A stretch of 50,636 nucleotides of DNA from a virus: the IMG/VR virus record IMGVR_UViG_3300027833_000072, positions 1 to 50,636 of that record; one strand, given 5' to 3'. A model generated the notes under the pieces. That model did no database searches and was not told the origin of the DNA. It saw only the letters and a list, made by a program, of their open reading frames with translations. The translations under genes were made by a program, and so were the position numbers. Of the stretch, positions 25,901 through 34,591 are shown piece after piece; position 1 is the first letter of the stretch; every line of letters starts with the position of its first letter.

Positions 25901-26780
25901 CTATTATTTCTAATTCTAATGATCTCTCAGATCCATCTATTTTTAAAATCTTATATCTAGTGTTCTTCCCGCTATTGTTAAGCATTAGCTCATCGCCTGC
26001 TTTAAGAAGTTCAGTATCATCTAAATCTTTAGCATTGTCAGAGTATGTTAATTTATCAACAGTTACTAACTTGACTGATTTCTTTTTAGTAACACCATCG
26101 ACAATAACATCCTTTTTCAATGTAACTATATCAGTAATTTCAAACTTACCACCATACTGACTATTTCTAAAAGGTAAATCTCTAACTTCTTCGTCAACAA
26201 TATATGTTAAATTATTATTTACAACTTCGCGGATGACAGTATAATAATCAAGCTCTTCTTTGTTTTTAAAGTTTTCTTTAAAATATTCTACTGTAGTTTC
26301 GTTAGTAGAATCAAAAATAATCCTTTTAATTAACACTCTTTCAGTATCATCTGCAACTTGTCCAGAAACATCTAAAGATGTTGTCAACAATGGATTTAAG
26401 AAATCTTCAAAGAAATAATTACTTTTAGTAGCAAAGCGTTCAGGTCTAATTACATTTGTAATGTCGTTAGCTGGAGTTTTTAATGCTGAGGTAATAATTC
26501 TCTGATAACTTCCATCTGCTAACTTAATTTTAGTATTACCGTTTCCTAAACCTGTAAGTGCCTTTAGGTTTGTGTCTAGTCTATCTAGCTCACGTTTCAT
26601 ATAACCGAATGCAGGTACATAAACTGTAGTAGTTGTACCATCTGGTGCCAAGATTTCCAAAGGAATATCTTTCTTTTCAGTGGTTACCGCTTCGTTAACT
26701 CTTTCGTATACCTTTAAAGAGTTAGCATTGATTTCAAGAAGCTTCTTGAGCGTGTTAGAAAGTGAGTTGTTAGTATTCAT
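22941..26780 (-). CDS. 1279-residue baseplate/fibre structural protein
   Basis: The protein opens with a helical N-terminus (MNTNNSLSNTLKKLLEINAN) and has FGYMKRELDRLDTNLKAL near residue 80. A charged coiled-coil-like stretch spans about 427-497 (KKFSADKTSVEETIKKLDDT onward). Two fibronectin-III-like beta segments lie around 527-667 (QFSVQYRYLSTNGKSGEVSQ and VRVRSISEAGYPANPIYSEW). The C-terminal half is beta-rich and Asn-rich. I see no enzyme motif. Its place between the 645- and 2715-residue structural genes and its mixed coiled-coil and beta layout fit a baseplate-associated fibre or its support. I cannot match it to a specific T4 gene product; gp10-like is only a guess from position. Confidence 0.75.
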   Translation of the reverse strand: MNTNNSLSNTLKKLLEINANSLKVYERVNEAVTTEKKDIPLEILAPDGTTTTVYVPAFGYMKRELDRLDTNLKALTGLGNGNTKIKLADGSYQRIITSALKTPANDITNVIRPERFATKSNYFFEDFLNPLLTTSLDVSGQVADDTERVLIKRIIFDSTNETTVEYFKENFKNKEELDYYTVIREVVNNNLTYIVDEEVRDLPFRNSQYGGKFEITDIVTLKKDVIVDGVTKKKSVKLVTVDKLTYSDNAKDLDDTELLKAGDELMLNNSGKNTRYKILKIDGSERSLELEIIEGYGALRIGVDALSIYKYVKGGLSVQVNCGFNERVLVFIKAIDPDSNMLAEKWSPGVGLYTNELTLLQEDGTFIRLDDFYKENVADFGQYIKALKDDAIPPATIGVTPDAPILDNSNFKVVQINRHLTKNDASDKIKKFSADKTSVEETIKKLDDTISKKRSEISTKKYESEVQRDKDKSELNALIEERASETKLYNSLVNQIQSLSSSTNATNITPKFRVRGFWAVPRPKKVADTVPQSVVQFSVQYRYLSTNGKSGEVSQLPFTDGTREKTAVFSNWNEIKTKVRPRGRVVANPAASLSLSQADRNLSITPRIGKFEWKESLVEDAQEINFNQLDIAINQNELVEIRVRSISEAGYPANPIYSEWSAPITIDFPEAEIDTTDLDGLVQKNLAEVAAVKISEELTSKGVFTHVDESFVANEKFYAHNAASIASGFLSAEQKPISVFDKLIALESQIAALKEGIEAEVGELVVTLRSEDGTVSVIQNNTVNQIFAGYYVDEVAELTVKKGHIVTKTFKLLLENTKATQLELVARLTGDRSKPVYKSSGSGSTEHTNGFGVQLNDQETASIDTKIASDTYYTSQGKYDLAPIQYQNVSPSAIANVDDLLLSAPYQSAQRRGQFIYNRYMDVANHNPLYVTESLIDGAPASLTNYEYTLSYATFESGASNIILETPTGDGTSNDFIWTGTFGVAQGVSNLNMDFGANMVDVCSVGTIGAAAYNTGLYMHKDHPDLENLYAGWLNDEANQVMLAYSEANQKASLQALVNGATHTMPITSTFVSGKSFRSVGAFGANFININNIKAKQQLGFQDTKDSQIIAAGDRTLKMSFDSNDQFLLGGRSCGSFLFMSPINLDTLSVDGETKQSRKSIKGRDKSGLDNSNALTVDIVFQYRMTDYFGNDEDSDRGRIGGQAKLTFPNLTYTKKIGFDIFDKFDQQFTFDLEVFAKYSAKGKNLNSIRAAQLVRNVPSFSSPAVDRRIYDFKGYSVR

Positions 26781-26781
26781 A

Positions 26782-28719
26782 TTATCTTAAAATATCTGCT
26801 TCAAAGAGATAGGTTGTAGGATCTACACATACTATCTCAATATATGGTTTATTTGTTAAAAGTTGACTTACATCTATTTCAGCAACTAGTTTATCAAATC
26901 TATTGACTTTATCAGAATAGATTTTAATACTGTTACCTTGCATGTCTATCGTATCAAATACTATCTTAAGTGTTTGACCAACCTTCCATGAAATAGAACT
27001 GTCGTCAATGTATATATTCAGATCATTATTAGGATCCGATGATAACAGGCCGTTTAAGCTTAGTCTATTAGTATATTCTTGTAATTTTGTCCAGATTGCA
27101 AATTTATCAGCACCTTGACCATTAACATTTGCATCGAACGGCGCAGCTGTGGTTAATCTAGCGGCTAAAGCTTCTCCAGACATGTTGTATATCCAAGCTT
27201 CATCTAAAGAGTAACCGTATACTGTGTTATTGATTTTTATCTTGTTCTCAATAGTTTTATCAACAGCAGTACCTTTGCCATTAAAGATAACATCAGTATT
27301 ATATTGTAATTCTACTGGGATTGTGCCATCAATTAATCTATTAATTTTATCATGCGCCCTAGTTATTAATTGTAATAAAGATTTTGAATCTTGTAACTGA
27401 ATAGACGCATTTTCAAAGTCAGACTCTACTGCAGCTATTCTATTAACAATATCTTCACTATCATTAGACATTAAAACCAATGATTCTAAATCATACAATC
27501 TTGTGTCAATGCCTAAGTATCTTGTATTCGCTTCTAAAAGTAATTGTGTTGCATTCTCAAGTGCAGTGGTCGTGTCCATGAATAAATCCATAGAAAATGT
27601 TGTAAAATCATTAATAGAAGTTTCAACACCTACGTTATCAAGAGAAGAATTAAACTTTAAGTTTAGCTTTAATGAGTAACCATTACCGTTAAGTCCAGTA
27701 ACCTCATTTGGCTTATACTTAATTTGTTCATGTATTTTTGTACCAGGACCGAACGCATCTTTAATATCATCTAAGATTAGAACACCATATAAGTTAGTAG
27801 CTCTATTTGCCGGTACTGATTCACTGTAAAGATCATAATAAATTAATATTGCGTTAAACCTAAAGTCCTGTCCTTTTTGAGAAAATTCTAAAATAGAAGT
27901 AGTTTCTGGGTCTTGTTCTATTGCAGCATAGCTTCCGGCAGCAAATTCAATTTGTACTGAATTAGTTGCATTGGTTTGAATGTCATAATACGGTCCACTT
28001 TCGGCATTGTATTCGTCGACAATTGAGTCTATGTTGATATTAGAATCTGGGTGTACTTGACCTGCTCTTCCTTTAATATAATCATCTGCATATAATTTAG
28101 TAGCAGTTGTATTATAATTAGTTGGTCTAAATAAAACAGTTGGTGTGTAACCTACTGATGTCGGAACATTAACGTAAACTTCATGATAAGTATTATCAGA
28201 ATAAGTCACGTCGTTCTCTGCGTCAATAGTTCCCAGATATTTTACTAGTCTTTCGTAATTTGCACCACCTAAGATAGCATTGTCGTTTTCTGCATATAAA
28301 CCATTAATACTCTCATTAGAGTCTGTTGGTCTAAAATCTACAGCACCTAGTTTTGACATCCATTTAAAGAATACCTTTTCAGCATCTGATTGCAAAATGA
28401 TTGGATCATAGTCATCATCTCTTAATAGAAGTTCTTCTAGGTTAAGAGCGTAATTCTGAAAAGTTTGCGCGAAATCTACATTTGGCATCGATGCAACATA
28501 AGATTGACCTGAGGCTTGTTTTAAACCAAGTTCAAAATCAATTGTGTTAGAGCCTGTAACAGATTGCGTAAAATCTGGTAGATCAAGTAATGCATACTTG
28601 CTAAATTCAAATTTTAGATCAGGATTGTTAAAGGCCCTAGTTATGTCTCTTGCAGCCGATGCGAATGCATACATTGTGCCGCCTTGCGGCTGTGGTATTC
28701 TAACTAAAGGAGTCGCCAT
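26782..28719 (-). CDS. 645-residue baseplate structural protein
   Basis: The protein starts MATPLVRIPQPQGGTMYAFA, then ITRAFNNPDLKFEFSKYALL, a style I associate with conserved virion proteins of T4-like environmental phages. The rest is beta-rich with a helical stretch around residues 385-465 (TTALENATQLLLEANTRYLG, then SEDIVNRIAAVESDFENASI). No enzyme motif is visible. Its start sits in an A-rich leader after the short appendage gene. T4 places gp8, gp9 and gp10 at this point in the order after gp7; a gp8-like wedge role is possible but not shown by sequence. Only 1 base separates it from the following 1279-residue gene. Confidence 0.72.
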   Translation of the reverse strand: MATPLVRIPQPQGGTMYAFASAARDITRAFNNPDLKFEFSKYALLDLPDFTQSVTGSNTIDFELGLKQASGQSYVASMPNVDFAQTFQNYALNLEELLLRDDDYDPIILQSDAEKVFFKWMSKLGAVDFRPTDSNESINGLYAENDNAILGGANYERLVKYLGTIDAENDVTYSDNTYHEVYVNVPTSVGYTPTVLFRPTNYNTTATKLYADDYIKGRAGQVHPDSNINIDSIVDEYNAESGPYYDIQTNATNSVQIEFAAGSYAAIEQDPETTSILEFSQKGQDFRFNAILIYYDLYSESVPANRATNLYGVLILDDIKDAFGPGTKIHEQIKYKPNEVTGLNGNGYSLKLNLKFNSSLDNVGVETSINDFTTFSMDLFMDTTTALENATQLLLEANTRYLGIDTRLYDLESLVLMSNDSEDIVNRIAAVESDFENASIQLQDSKSLLQLITRAHDKINRLIDGTIPVELQYNTDVIFNGKGTAVDKTIENKIKINNTVYGYSLDEAWIYNMSGEALAARLTTAAPFDANVNGQGADKFAIWTKLQEYTNRLSLNGLLSSDPNNDLNIYIDDSSISWKVGQTLKIVFDTIDMQGNSIKIYSDKVNRFDKLVAEIDVSQLLTNKPYIEIVCVDPTTYLFEADILR

Positions 28720-28740
28720 TTATTTTATTAATTTTGTTTA

Positions 28741-29301
28741 TTAAACAATAGTTGCTTTATGTGAGCTAACTACGTACCAGATATTTTCAAAACATCTTAA
28801 TGTAATTGTTGAGTTAAGTCCGTCGAGCGCGATTGAAGTCGCAGCTATATCAACACCTGCAGCTACTAAGATAGTAGATGCTGCTGTCGCTATAATCATA
28901 ACTTCATAACCGTCTACAGCAGCAGGCATTGTAAAATCAGCATCCACGAAGTATGTTGATTTTTCAAGCGTTGTTGGTGCAGAGATTGTCGTAGCAGTTG
29001 CAGCTGAACCAACAACTCCGCTAAATATCACTTTGCCTGCGGCTGTGATAGCATTGTTGAATGTAAAGTCTGTTCCTACTGTTCCGCCATTTTGGTTAAC
29101 TTGTAATAACGTTAAGTCGTTTTGCAAAACTGTAATAGCTGAAGTAGTAATGTTAGTTACTCCGCTTAAAACCGAGGTTGTCGGATTTAATAGAGCAGTT
29201 ACACTAGCTAACTCATCGTTTAATAACTCAAAGTTATTATTAATAGTTGGTCTCGATGATGATACCGAGTCAGTTCCTAAGATTTCTGTAATGTTTGCCA
29301 T
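28741..29301 (-). CDS. Short tail-appendage protein
   Basis: This 186-residue protein begins ITEILGTDSVSSSRPTINNN followed by FELLNDEL, the same kind of attachment module as at the start of the collagen-like fibre (EIL, then DS, then IN-x-NF-x-x-(I/L)L). The body is low in charge and rich in Thr, Ala, Val and Ile (SGVVGSAATATTISAPTTLE), as in small beta-structured appendage heads. The C-terminal CFENIWYVVSSHKATIV is a typical closing strand seen in fibre knobs. It is located between the gp7-like gene and the large structural genes. I infer a short trimeric appendage attached at the same site type as the collagen fibre. Confidence 0.7.
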   Translation of the reverse strand: MANITEILGTDSVSSSRPTINNNFELLNDELASVTALLNPTTSVLSGVTNITTSAITVLQNDLTLLQVNQNGGTVGTDFTFNNAITAAGKVIFSGVVGSAATATTISAPTTLEKSTYFVDADFTMPAAVDGYEVMIIATAASTILVAAGVDIAATSIALDGLNSTITLRCFENIWYVVSSHKATIV

Positions 29302-29310
29302 TTTATTTGT

Positions 29311-32097
29311 TTATTTTACTTTTAGCATGTTTCGTTTTACAACGTTTTTGTTTCCATGTGTGTCTTCCGCTTCGAGCGATATGGAGTAATATCCAGGTTG
29401 CTTGAATATGTAAGTCAGCCACATATTATTATAGTATATATCAGTGATTTCTGGATTACTTATATTCTGAATAGTCCATTTTGCATTCTTTGCTCCTGGG
29501 AACTTAGAAATGTCAGTAGAAATAGTTACGTGCGTAGATCTTTCAACCTCAGCATAATCCTTAAACACTTTAGTATCGTCCCATGTTGGGTTATAATGTA
29601 CAACATGATTTTCACCACTAACACTGGCTGGACTTGATAAATTATTAGGCATTACTCGCACATCTTCAAAATCATAAGTATATGAATACTCTTCGCCTGT
29701 TGCTAAAATAAATCTAAATATATCGTTTGCTAATGGATCAATTCCATCAACGTCTTCAAATACTGGATTGTAATTAAATTTACTTATAACAAAATCAGTA
29801 CTGTTGTTTAATTCTTCAGCTATTGCATTCCATGCGGCTAAATCAGAAGTGTTAGCGGGTGTTGGAGATAATATTTCATGTTCTCCTACAAATGATTGAC
29901 CGCTTCGATCAACATGTGTAACCTTTAATGTATCACCTTGAGATATGTCGTTTATTTTAAAACTTGCAGATAAATCTGTTCCAATTCTCATAGCTTCCCA
30001 CCATAGGTGTTCAGTATCTTTCCACCTCCATGTAGATTCATCATATGTATACGGTCCTGTATTTTCACTAAAACCAATTTCTGAATAAACATCTACAAAT
30101 CTTTGCACTGTTGAGAATCTAATACCTTGATCATCTTCTCTGTGTACATAGTTTGCTCTATCTAGTGTTAAGTATAACGTAGCTATATCATCTTCAACTT
30201 TTGTTAAGTTGTCTTGAGGGAAATCCCAATAACCACCTGACTTAGACCAATCTAATTTCTTAGAATCCCAATCTGTTTGTTCTTTCCACTTGTATATGCC
30301 ATATAATTCCAACTCTTTCAACCTAATATTAATCAAATCGTCCATTCTAAAATGTGATCTATGTCCGAAAAGATCGTATGTTCTCATTTCAACAGAATAG
30401 CTGCCAACAAATGGTAATGTTATTGGAAATACTAGAAACTCGTCTATTGGACCTTTAAAGGTCTGATTATATCCTTGATCTTTGTTAGTTATAATCCATT
30501 CTATTTCATATACCCATCTTTTCCACCAATTGTTCCAAGAAATTCCAGAGTGAATTTGCTCGTTACCGTTTGGTATTGGATCTGCACCTAGTCCAAATCC
30601 AGTTGTGTCTTCCCATGTAAATTTAGCTTCGTTCCATATATCGTCAAACGTTAATGTACCGTCTAATGTAATAGGAGCACCGATAGGAATATTTTGATTA
30701 TATGAATGTAATTCCGTATCATAATAGTTTTGATAAAATTTAGAATGAGCTTCTATTAAATCTTCTCTTTCATTTTGTTGAAGAGTGTCTTCGTTCCCAT
30801 ATTCTAAATTTAATAATGTATTGTAGTTAGAAGTATCATCATTTTGATCTAAGTGACTCTTAAGAACCATTGATGTATCTTCTATAAATAATGGCCTTCC
30901 TTTTGGATGAGCTTCGAATTTTATATCATGTCCTTCTGAAAAGAAACTAACTCCGTTTTGAATATTCCAAACGTTTAGGTTTTTTTGAGCAAAGTAATCA
31001 GCTTCACCTGTAATATCAATAATCTTAGCATTTAATGGTAAGAAATCTTTTTGTAATCTGTTTTTAAGTCCGTATAGTTTTATTAAAACTTCTTCAGGTG
31101 TAAAATCAAATACTTCTTGTACGTTAGGAATGTCCCATTGATCAAATGTACCTGTAGGCTCGTTAATTCTATAAACTAAGCTAAATCTACTAGTTTTCTT
31201 AATTGTACTACTAGGAACATTAAACTTTAATCTTTTACGAATCATTTCCCCACGCTTAGATGCGTTAGGTACTGGAACTGCATACATTTTACCGAAGCTT
31301 TCTGCTGATTTATCAACGTTAAGCCAGTATTCCTTTAGAGTGATCCTGTCATAACCAAAGAAATCTATAGCATTCAATATAGCTTTGTAAGTTCCTACGA
31401 ATGGCTTGATGTTATGTAACTCTAGGAGTAGTTCTTTACGCTTCTTATTAAGTAGCTTAAAATCTGGAGACATTTCACTAATGTCATGTGTTTTAAACAA
31501 CATAAAATCACCAATATCTAGTGTTGCGCCAAGGTTAGAAAGTAAAGTACTAAGCCTTTCGTCTTCTTCAATAACTTCACCGTATATTTTTATCTCTGCA
31601 ATTTTTGTTTCTACACCTGCAACAGATTGATACATGTGTAGTATTCTACTATGTGGTCCCGGTATTTTAGAACTTAAAGCTAAGTTCACTTGTAGAGCAA
31701 CCTGATTTGCAACAGATAATTCTTTTATACCACTTACATCAGTTGAGTCTATTATTGCGTTACTCTCTGCTTCAAATTCAACAAACTCTTTATTATCTAC
31801 TAGAATTTTACCTTCAGATAATTTAGTATTGTACATTATAATGTCATCAGACATTCCTAATGTGTCTTTCTGCCATTTAAAAATAAACTTGGTAGCGGCT
31901 GCATTTTCTGCAACTGGTGTATTAGCTACTAGATCACCTAAGTGTTTACATTCTTCTAATACAAAAAGGTTGACAGTTTCATATAACTGCACAGAAACTT
32001 CATCTAAGTAGAGAGTACCCTTCCAGATACCTTCTGCATTTTGAAGTAAATTTAGATCGTTGTCTAAGCCGTTAAAAAATCTTAAATTATTATACAT
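29311..32097 (-). CDS. 7: Baseplate wedge protein, gp7-like
   Basis: This 928-residue protein follows gp6 after one small gene, the position and approximate size of T4 gp7 (1032). gp7 binds gp6 and gp53 at the wedge. Segments GTYKAILNAIDFFGYDRITL and LKEYW are like the tail-protein-I or gp7 core, where a long helical part is followed by beta domains. The C-terminal 400 residues carry Ig-like beta modules (LPFVGSYSVEMRTYDLFGHR, then KQPGYYSISLEAEDTHGNKN), typical of exposed decorations. The assignment relies mainly on gene order and the helical motif, so it is moderately sure. Its last base is shared with the start region of the upstream small gene's stop. Confidence 0.62.
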   Translation of the reverse strand: MYNNLRFFNGLDNDLNLLQNAEGIWKGTLYLDEVSVQLYETVNLFVLEECKHLGDLVANTPVAENAAATKFIFKWQKDTLGMSDDIIMYNTKLSEGKILVDNKEFVEFEAESNAIIDSTDVSGIKELSVANQVALQVNLALSSKIPGPHSRILHMYQSVAGVETKIAEIKIYGEVIEEDERLSTLLSNLGATLDIGDFMLFKTHDISEMSPDFKLLNKKRKELLLELHNIKPFVGTYKAILNAIDFFGYDRITLKEYWLNVDKSAESFGKMYAVPVPNASKRGEMIRKRLKFNVPSSTIKKTSRFSLVYRINEPTGTFDQWDIPNVQEVFDFTPEEVLIKLYGLKNRLQKDFLPLNAKIIDITGEADYFAQKNLNVWNIQNGVSFFSEGHDIKFEAHPKGRPLFIEDTSMVLKSHLDQNDDTSNYNTLLNLEYGNEDTLQQNEREDLIEAHSKFYQNYYDTELHSYNQNIPIGAPITLDGTLTFDDIWNEAKFTWEDTTGFGLGADPIPNGNEQIHSGISWNNWWKRWVYEIEWIITNKDQGYNQTFKGPIDEFLVFPITLPFVGSYSVEMRTYDLFGHRSHFRMDDLINIRLKELELYGIYKWKEQTDWDSKKLDWSKSGGYWDFPQDNLTKVEDDIATLYLTLDRANYVHREDDQGIRFSTVQRFVDVYSEIGFSENTGPYTYDESTWRWKDTEHLWWEAMRIGTDLSASFKINDISQGDTLKVTHVDRSGQSFVGEHEILSPTPANTSDLAAWNAIAEELNNSTDFVISKFNYNPVFEDVDGIDPLANDIFRFILATGEEYSYTYDFEDVRVMPNNLSSPASVSGENHVVHYNPTWDDTKVFKDYAEVERSTHVTISTDISKFPGAKNAKWTIQNISNPEITDIYYNNMWLTYIFKQPGYYSISLEAEDTHGNKNVVKRNMLKVK

Positions 32098-32369
32098 TAT
32101 CTAATATGTTTGTCTCCTTTTTTAACAGTGTAGTTTTTATATCCCTTAAGCGTTCTAACGCCCTTGATCATCACAAAAAGATAATCATCTAAGAATATTA
32201 AAAAATCACGTAGTATTCTATTTCTAAGAATGTGTGTCGATAACATTTTATTTAAGAAACCTTCACTCATATATTGGCTACCAACATTTAGTCTACTATC
32301 ATGTCTTTCCTTAGAAACATCATAGATCTTTGAAGGATCATATTTTAGTAAGTCTTTAAATAAATTCAT
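32097..32369 (-). CDS. Small hypothetical protein between gp6 and gp7
   Basis: This is a 90-residue basic protein (MNLFKDLLKYDPSKIYDVSK, then DYLFVMIKGVRTLKGYKNYT). It lies between the gp6-like gene (10 bases upstream) and the gp7-like gene, whose start overlaps its stop by one base. The overlap supports its reality. The central part, LNKMLSTHILRNRILRDFLI, is helical and basic. I see no known family; a wedge-assembly or linker role is inferred from position only. Confidence 0.7.
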   Translation of the reverse strand: MNLFKDLLKYDPSKIYDVSKERHDSRLNVGSQYMSEGFLNKMLSTHILRNRILRDFLIFLDDYLFVMIKGVRTLKGYKNYTVKKGDKHIR

Positions 32370-32379
32370 GTTAAGTTAT

Positions 32380-34212
32380 TTATTTCTTTAGTGCTTTTCT
32401 ATCACCTGCTTGTAACCTAGTATATATTGTCCTAGGAACCGGGTCTCCATCAAAGTTTATACTTAATGCAGCTTCAGCGTTGATTAAAACATCATCAACA
32501 ATTTCATCACCATCTCTATCTTGCCAACCTCCTCTGAAAACTGCAACTTCTTCTTTCTCCATAATAATATCACCCCATCTGTCTAATCCAACTACAGTTT
32601 CAGGTATAATAGTCTTTTCATCAACCGTTACTGTGCTAACTTCTTCTATTCTTTTAAAGAACACGTATTTTTGTTTTCCGTTTCCAACGTTTTCTAAAGT
32701 TACAGGATCTTGTGGTACAACTGATACTATTTTAGATTCAAAATAACCCAATCTTCTAGCTGTCTCTTCAGTTTCAGATATGAATTTAACATTAACTGCG
32801 TCAATACCTTCTATTTCTTCTAAGATGTAAATAATATCAGATTTGGGCAACTTATCTCTTCTTGTTACATTTAATAAGTACTCATCTATTTTAGATCTAA
32901 TATCAATAGATAATTCATCTTTTGTAAATCCTTCGAAATACCTAATATTTACATCCATACTATATTTTCTAATCTTAGGTTTAACAAAAACAACTTCAGT
33001 CGTTACCATCTGTTGACCACTATCTTGTAATACTTTACGCATTTTTTCATACTCTTGATCATCGAAAAACATTTCTTCTTGAGGTATAGAAAAATAATCT
33101 TGGTTTTTGGCTAGTTTCTTTCTAACATCTGGAACTGCAAAAATATAAATTACATTATCATCATCTAAATATTGATCATCAGTAGTGTTATATGCATCTA
33201 AATAAGAGAATATACCATATCTTGATAAGAAGTACTCATAATTGTCAGGAGTTGCTAAAACAAATGACTTACTAGCAAGCGGTGTCATGATCTTAGTAAA
33301 CTGAGTAGATTCTCTGTCTGTTCCCATTTTTGGGGATGATGTAACTGTAATATCTAAGAAATTATTTAGGTCGTGTTGTGTACCTACAGAATCTACACCT
33401 TGAGCTTGCCACTTTAATGTTAAATCATTAGAATCATCTAAGTTTCCTTTTTTACCATCGTGTGTAACATACTCTATTTCAATTTTAGAACCTTGTTGAG
33501 GCGCCATACCAAATGCGGTGTTTCCAAAATAAACATCTAATCCACCTGAAATACCTGTTTTAATAAGGTAACCTTTTTCATCTCTTTGTAAATCATAAAG
33601 AGATTCCTGCTTTGTCCATAATTCACCGTTAACACTAACACTTATTTTGCTATGATCAGTTAATCCCTTTGTCTGTGCGTTAAAAGATTGTAACGGTTGA
33701 CCATCACCAGTAAATGTTTGTGTTTCAAACTTACCTTGAATAATTGCAGTATTAATTACCTTGTTGTTACTTTTCTCTAATCTAAATCTATCTTTACTTG
33801 TTAACAAAGTGTAAGTTAATCCATTAAGATCAAACTTTAATTCAGCTCTATTTTCTATTGTAATTCCAGCACCTGATATTTTTTCAAAGTCTACACCTGG
33901 TTTCCATCTAAATTCTATTTCGCCAGTTGCTGCGAATCCTCTAGTAGCATCATGACCCGTAAGTCTACTCATACCGTATATTGATTCAGGATGTTGAGCA
34001 GTATATATGTTCTGTTCAACTATTGCATCTTCAAGATAGAATAATACTAATTCTTGAATCTCTGTTATTACACCTAATATTTGAGCAAATGGCGATGCTT
34101 CAGTAAATAATGTACCTGCTCTTCCATAAACCCTAGAAATATAAACCCTAGCATCATCACTGACCTGCTTTGCGGTTGCTCTTAGTGTACTTATAAATTT
34201 TAATTCTGCCAT
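32380..34212 (-). CDS. 6: Baseplate wedge protein, gp6-like (baseplate J family)
   Basis: The 610-residue protein has the overall gp6 / baseplate-J layout. The N-terminus (ATAKQVSDDARVYISRVYGR, FAQILGVITEIQELVLFYLE) is the helical part that in gp6 precedes the beta domain. The middle is beta-rich, and the C-terminal part has IRKYSMDVNIRYFEGFTKDE, then DIIYILEEIEGIDAVNVKFI, the typical alternating helix-strand end of this family. T4 gp6 is 660 residues. It forms the wedge ring, pairs with gp25 and gp53, and its gene directly follows gp25 here with a 1-base gap. The identification is good. Confidence 0.85.
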   Translation of the reverse strand: MAELKFISTLRATAKQVSDDARVYISRVYGRAGTLFTEASPFAQILGVITEIQELVLFYLEDAIVEQNIYTAQHPESIYGMSRLTGHDATRGFAATGEIEFRWKPGVDFEKISGAGITIENRAELKFDLNGLTYTLLTSKDRFRLEKSNNKVINTAIIQGKFETQTFTGDGQPLQSFNAQTKGLTDHSKISVSVNGELWTKQESLYDLQRDEKGYLIKTGISGGLDVYFGNTAFGMAPQQGSKIEIEYVTHDGKKGNLDDSNDLTLKWQAQGVDSVGTQHDLNNFLDITVTSSPKMGTDRESTQFTKIMTPLASKSFVLATPDNYEYFLSRYGIFSYLDAYNTTDDQYLDDDNVIYIFAVPDVRKKLAKNQDYFSIPQEEMFFDDQEYEKMRKVLQDSGQQMVTTEVVFVKPKIRKYSMDVNIRYFEGFTKDELSIDIRSKIDEYLLNVTRRDKLPKSDIIYILEEIEGIDAVNVKFISETEETARRLGYFESKIVSVVPQDPVTLENVGNGKQKYVFFKRIEEVSTVTVDEKTIIPETVVGLDRWGDIIMEKEEVAVFRGGWQDRDGDEIVDDVLINAEAALSINFDGDPVPRTIYTRLQAGDRKALKK

Positions 34213-34213
34213 T

Positions 34214-34570
34214 TTATCTAATGTTTAATTGTACGAGATATTTGCTATCTACTGTTATATCAATATATGCAATATCTCTAACGTTACCTTTAAGGAAGTT
34301 AACCTTAGTTGAAACGCTGTATTTTTGTGCTAAAGGGCAATAATATTTAATCTGCGTGTCTAGCACGTCTTTTAATTGACCTTCATTATATCCTAAAGCA
34401 TATATGTAACTTTCTAGATCACATCCAAATCCAGGTGATCCTAAAACATCAGCCTTTCCAGTGAATAAAACAGTCTCGATCTGTTGAATGAGTTGTTCTA
34501 TCTCACCATTGGTTTGGACTTGTGTATCGTTCCAATTCGGGTCTCCTAAAGTTTTTATATAAAAATCCAT
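34214..34570 (-). CDS. 25: Baseplate wedge protein, gp25-like
   Basis: This is a 118-residue protein close to T4 gp25 in length (132). The central motif GKADVLGSPGFGCDLESYIY, followed after a few residues by LGYNEG, is the characteristic loop and helix of the gp25/IraD-like fold, which is also found in type VI secretion baseplates. It plugs the wedge to the sheath. It stands directly before gp6. It begins after a leader with ACATATATAAATG, an A/T-rich stretch that ends in the ATG. Confidence 0.88.
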   Translation of the reverse strand: MDFYIKTLGDPNWNDTQVQTNGEIEQLIQQIETVLFTGKADVLGSPGFGCDLESYIYALGYNEGQLKDVLDTQIKYYCPLAQKYSVSTKVNFLKGNVRDIAYIDITVDSKYLVQLNIR

Positions 34571-34591
34571 TTATATATGTATCTCGTTTTT

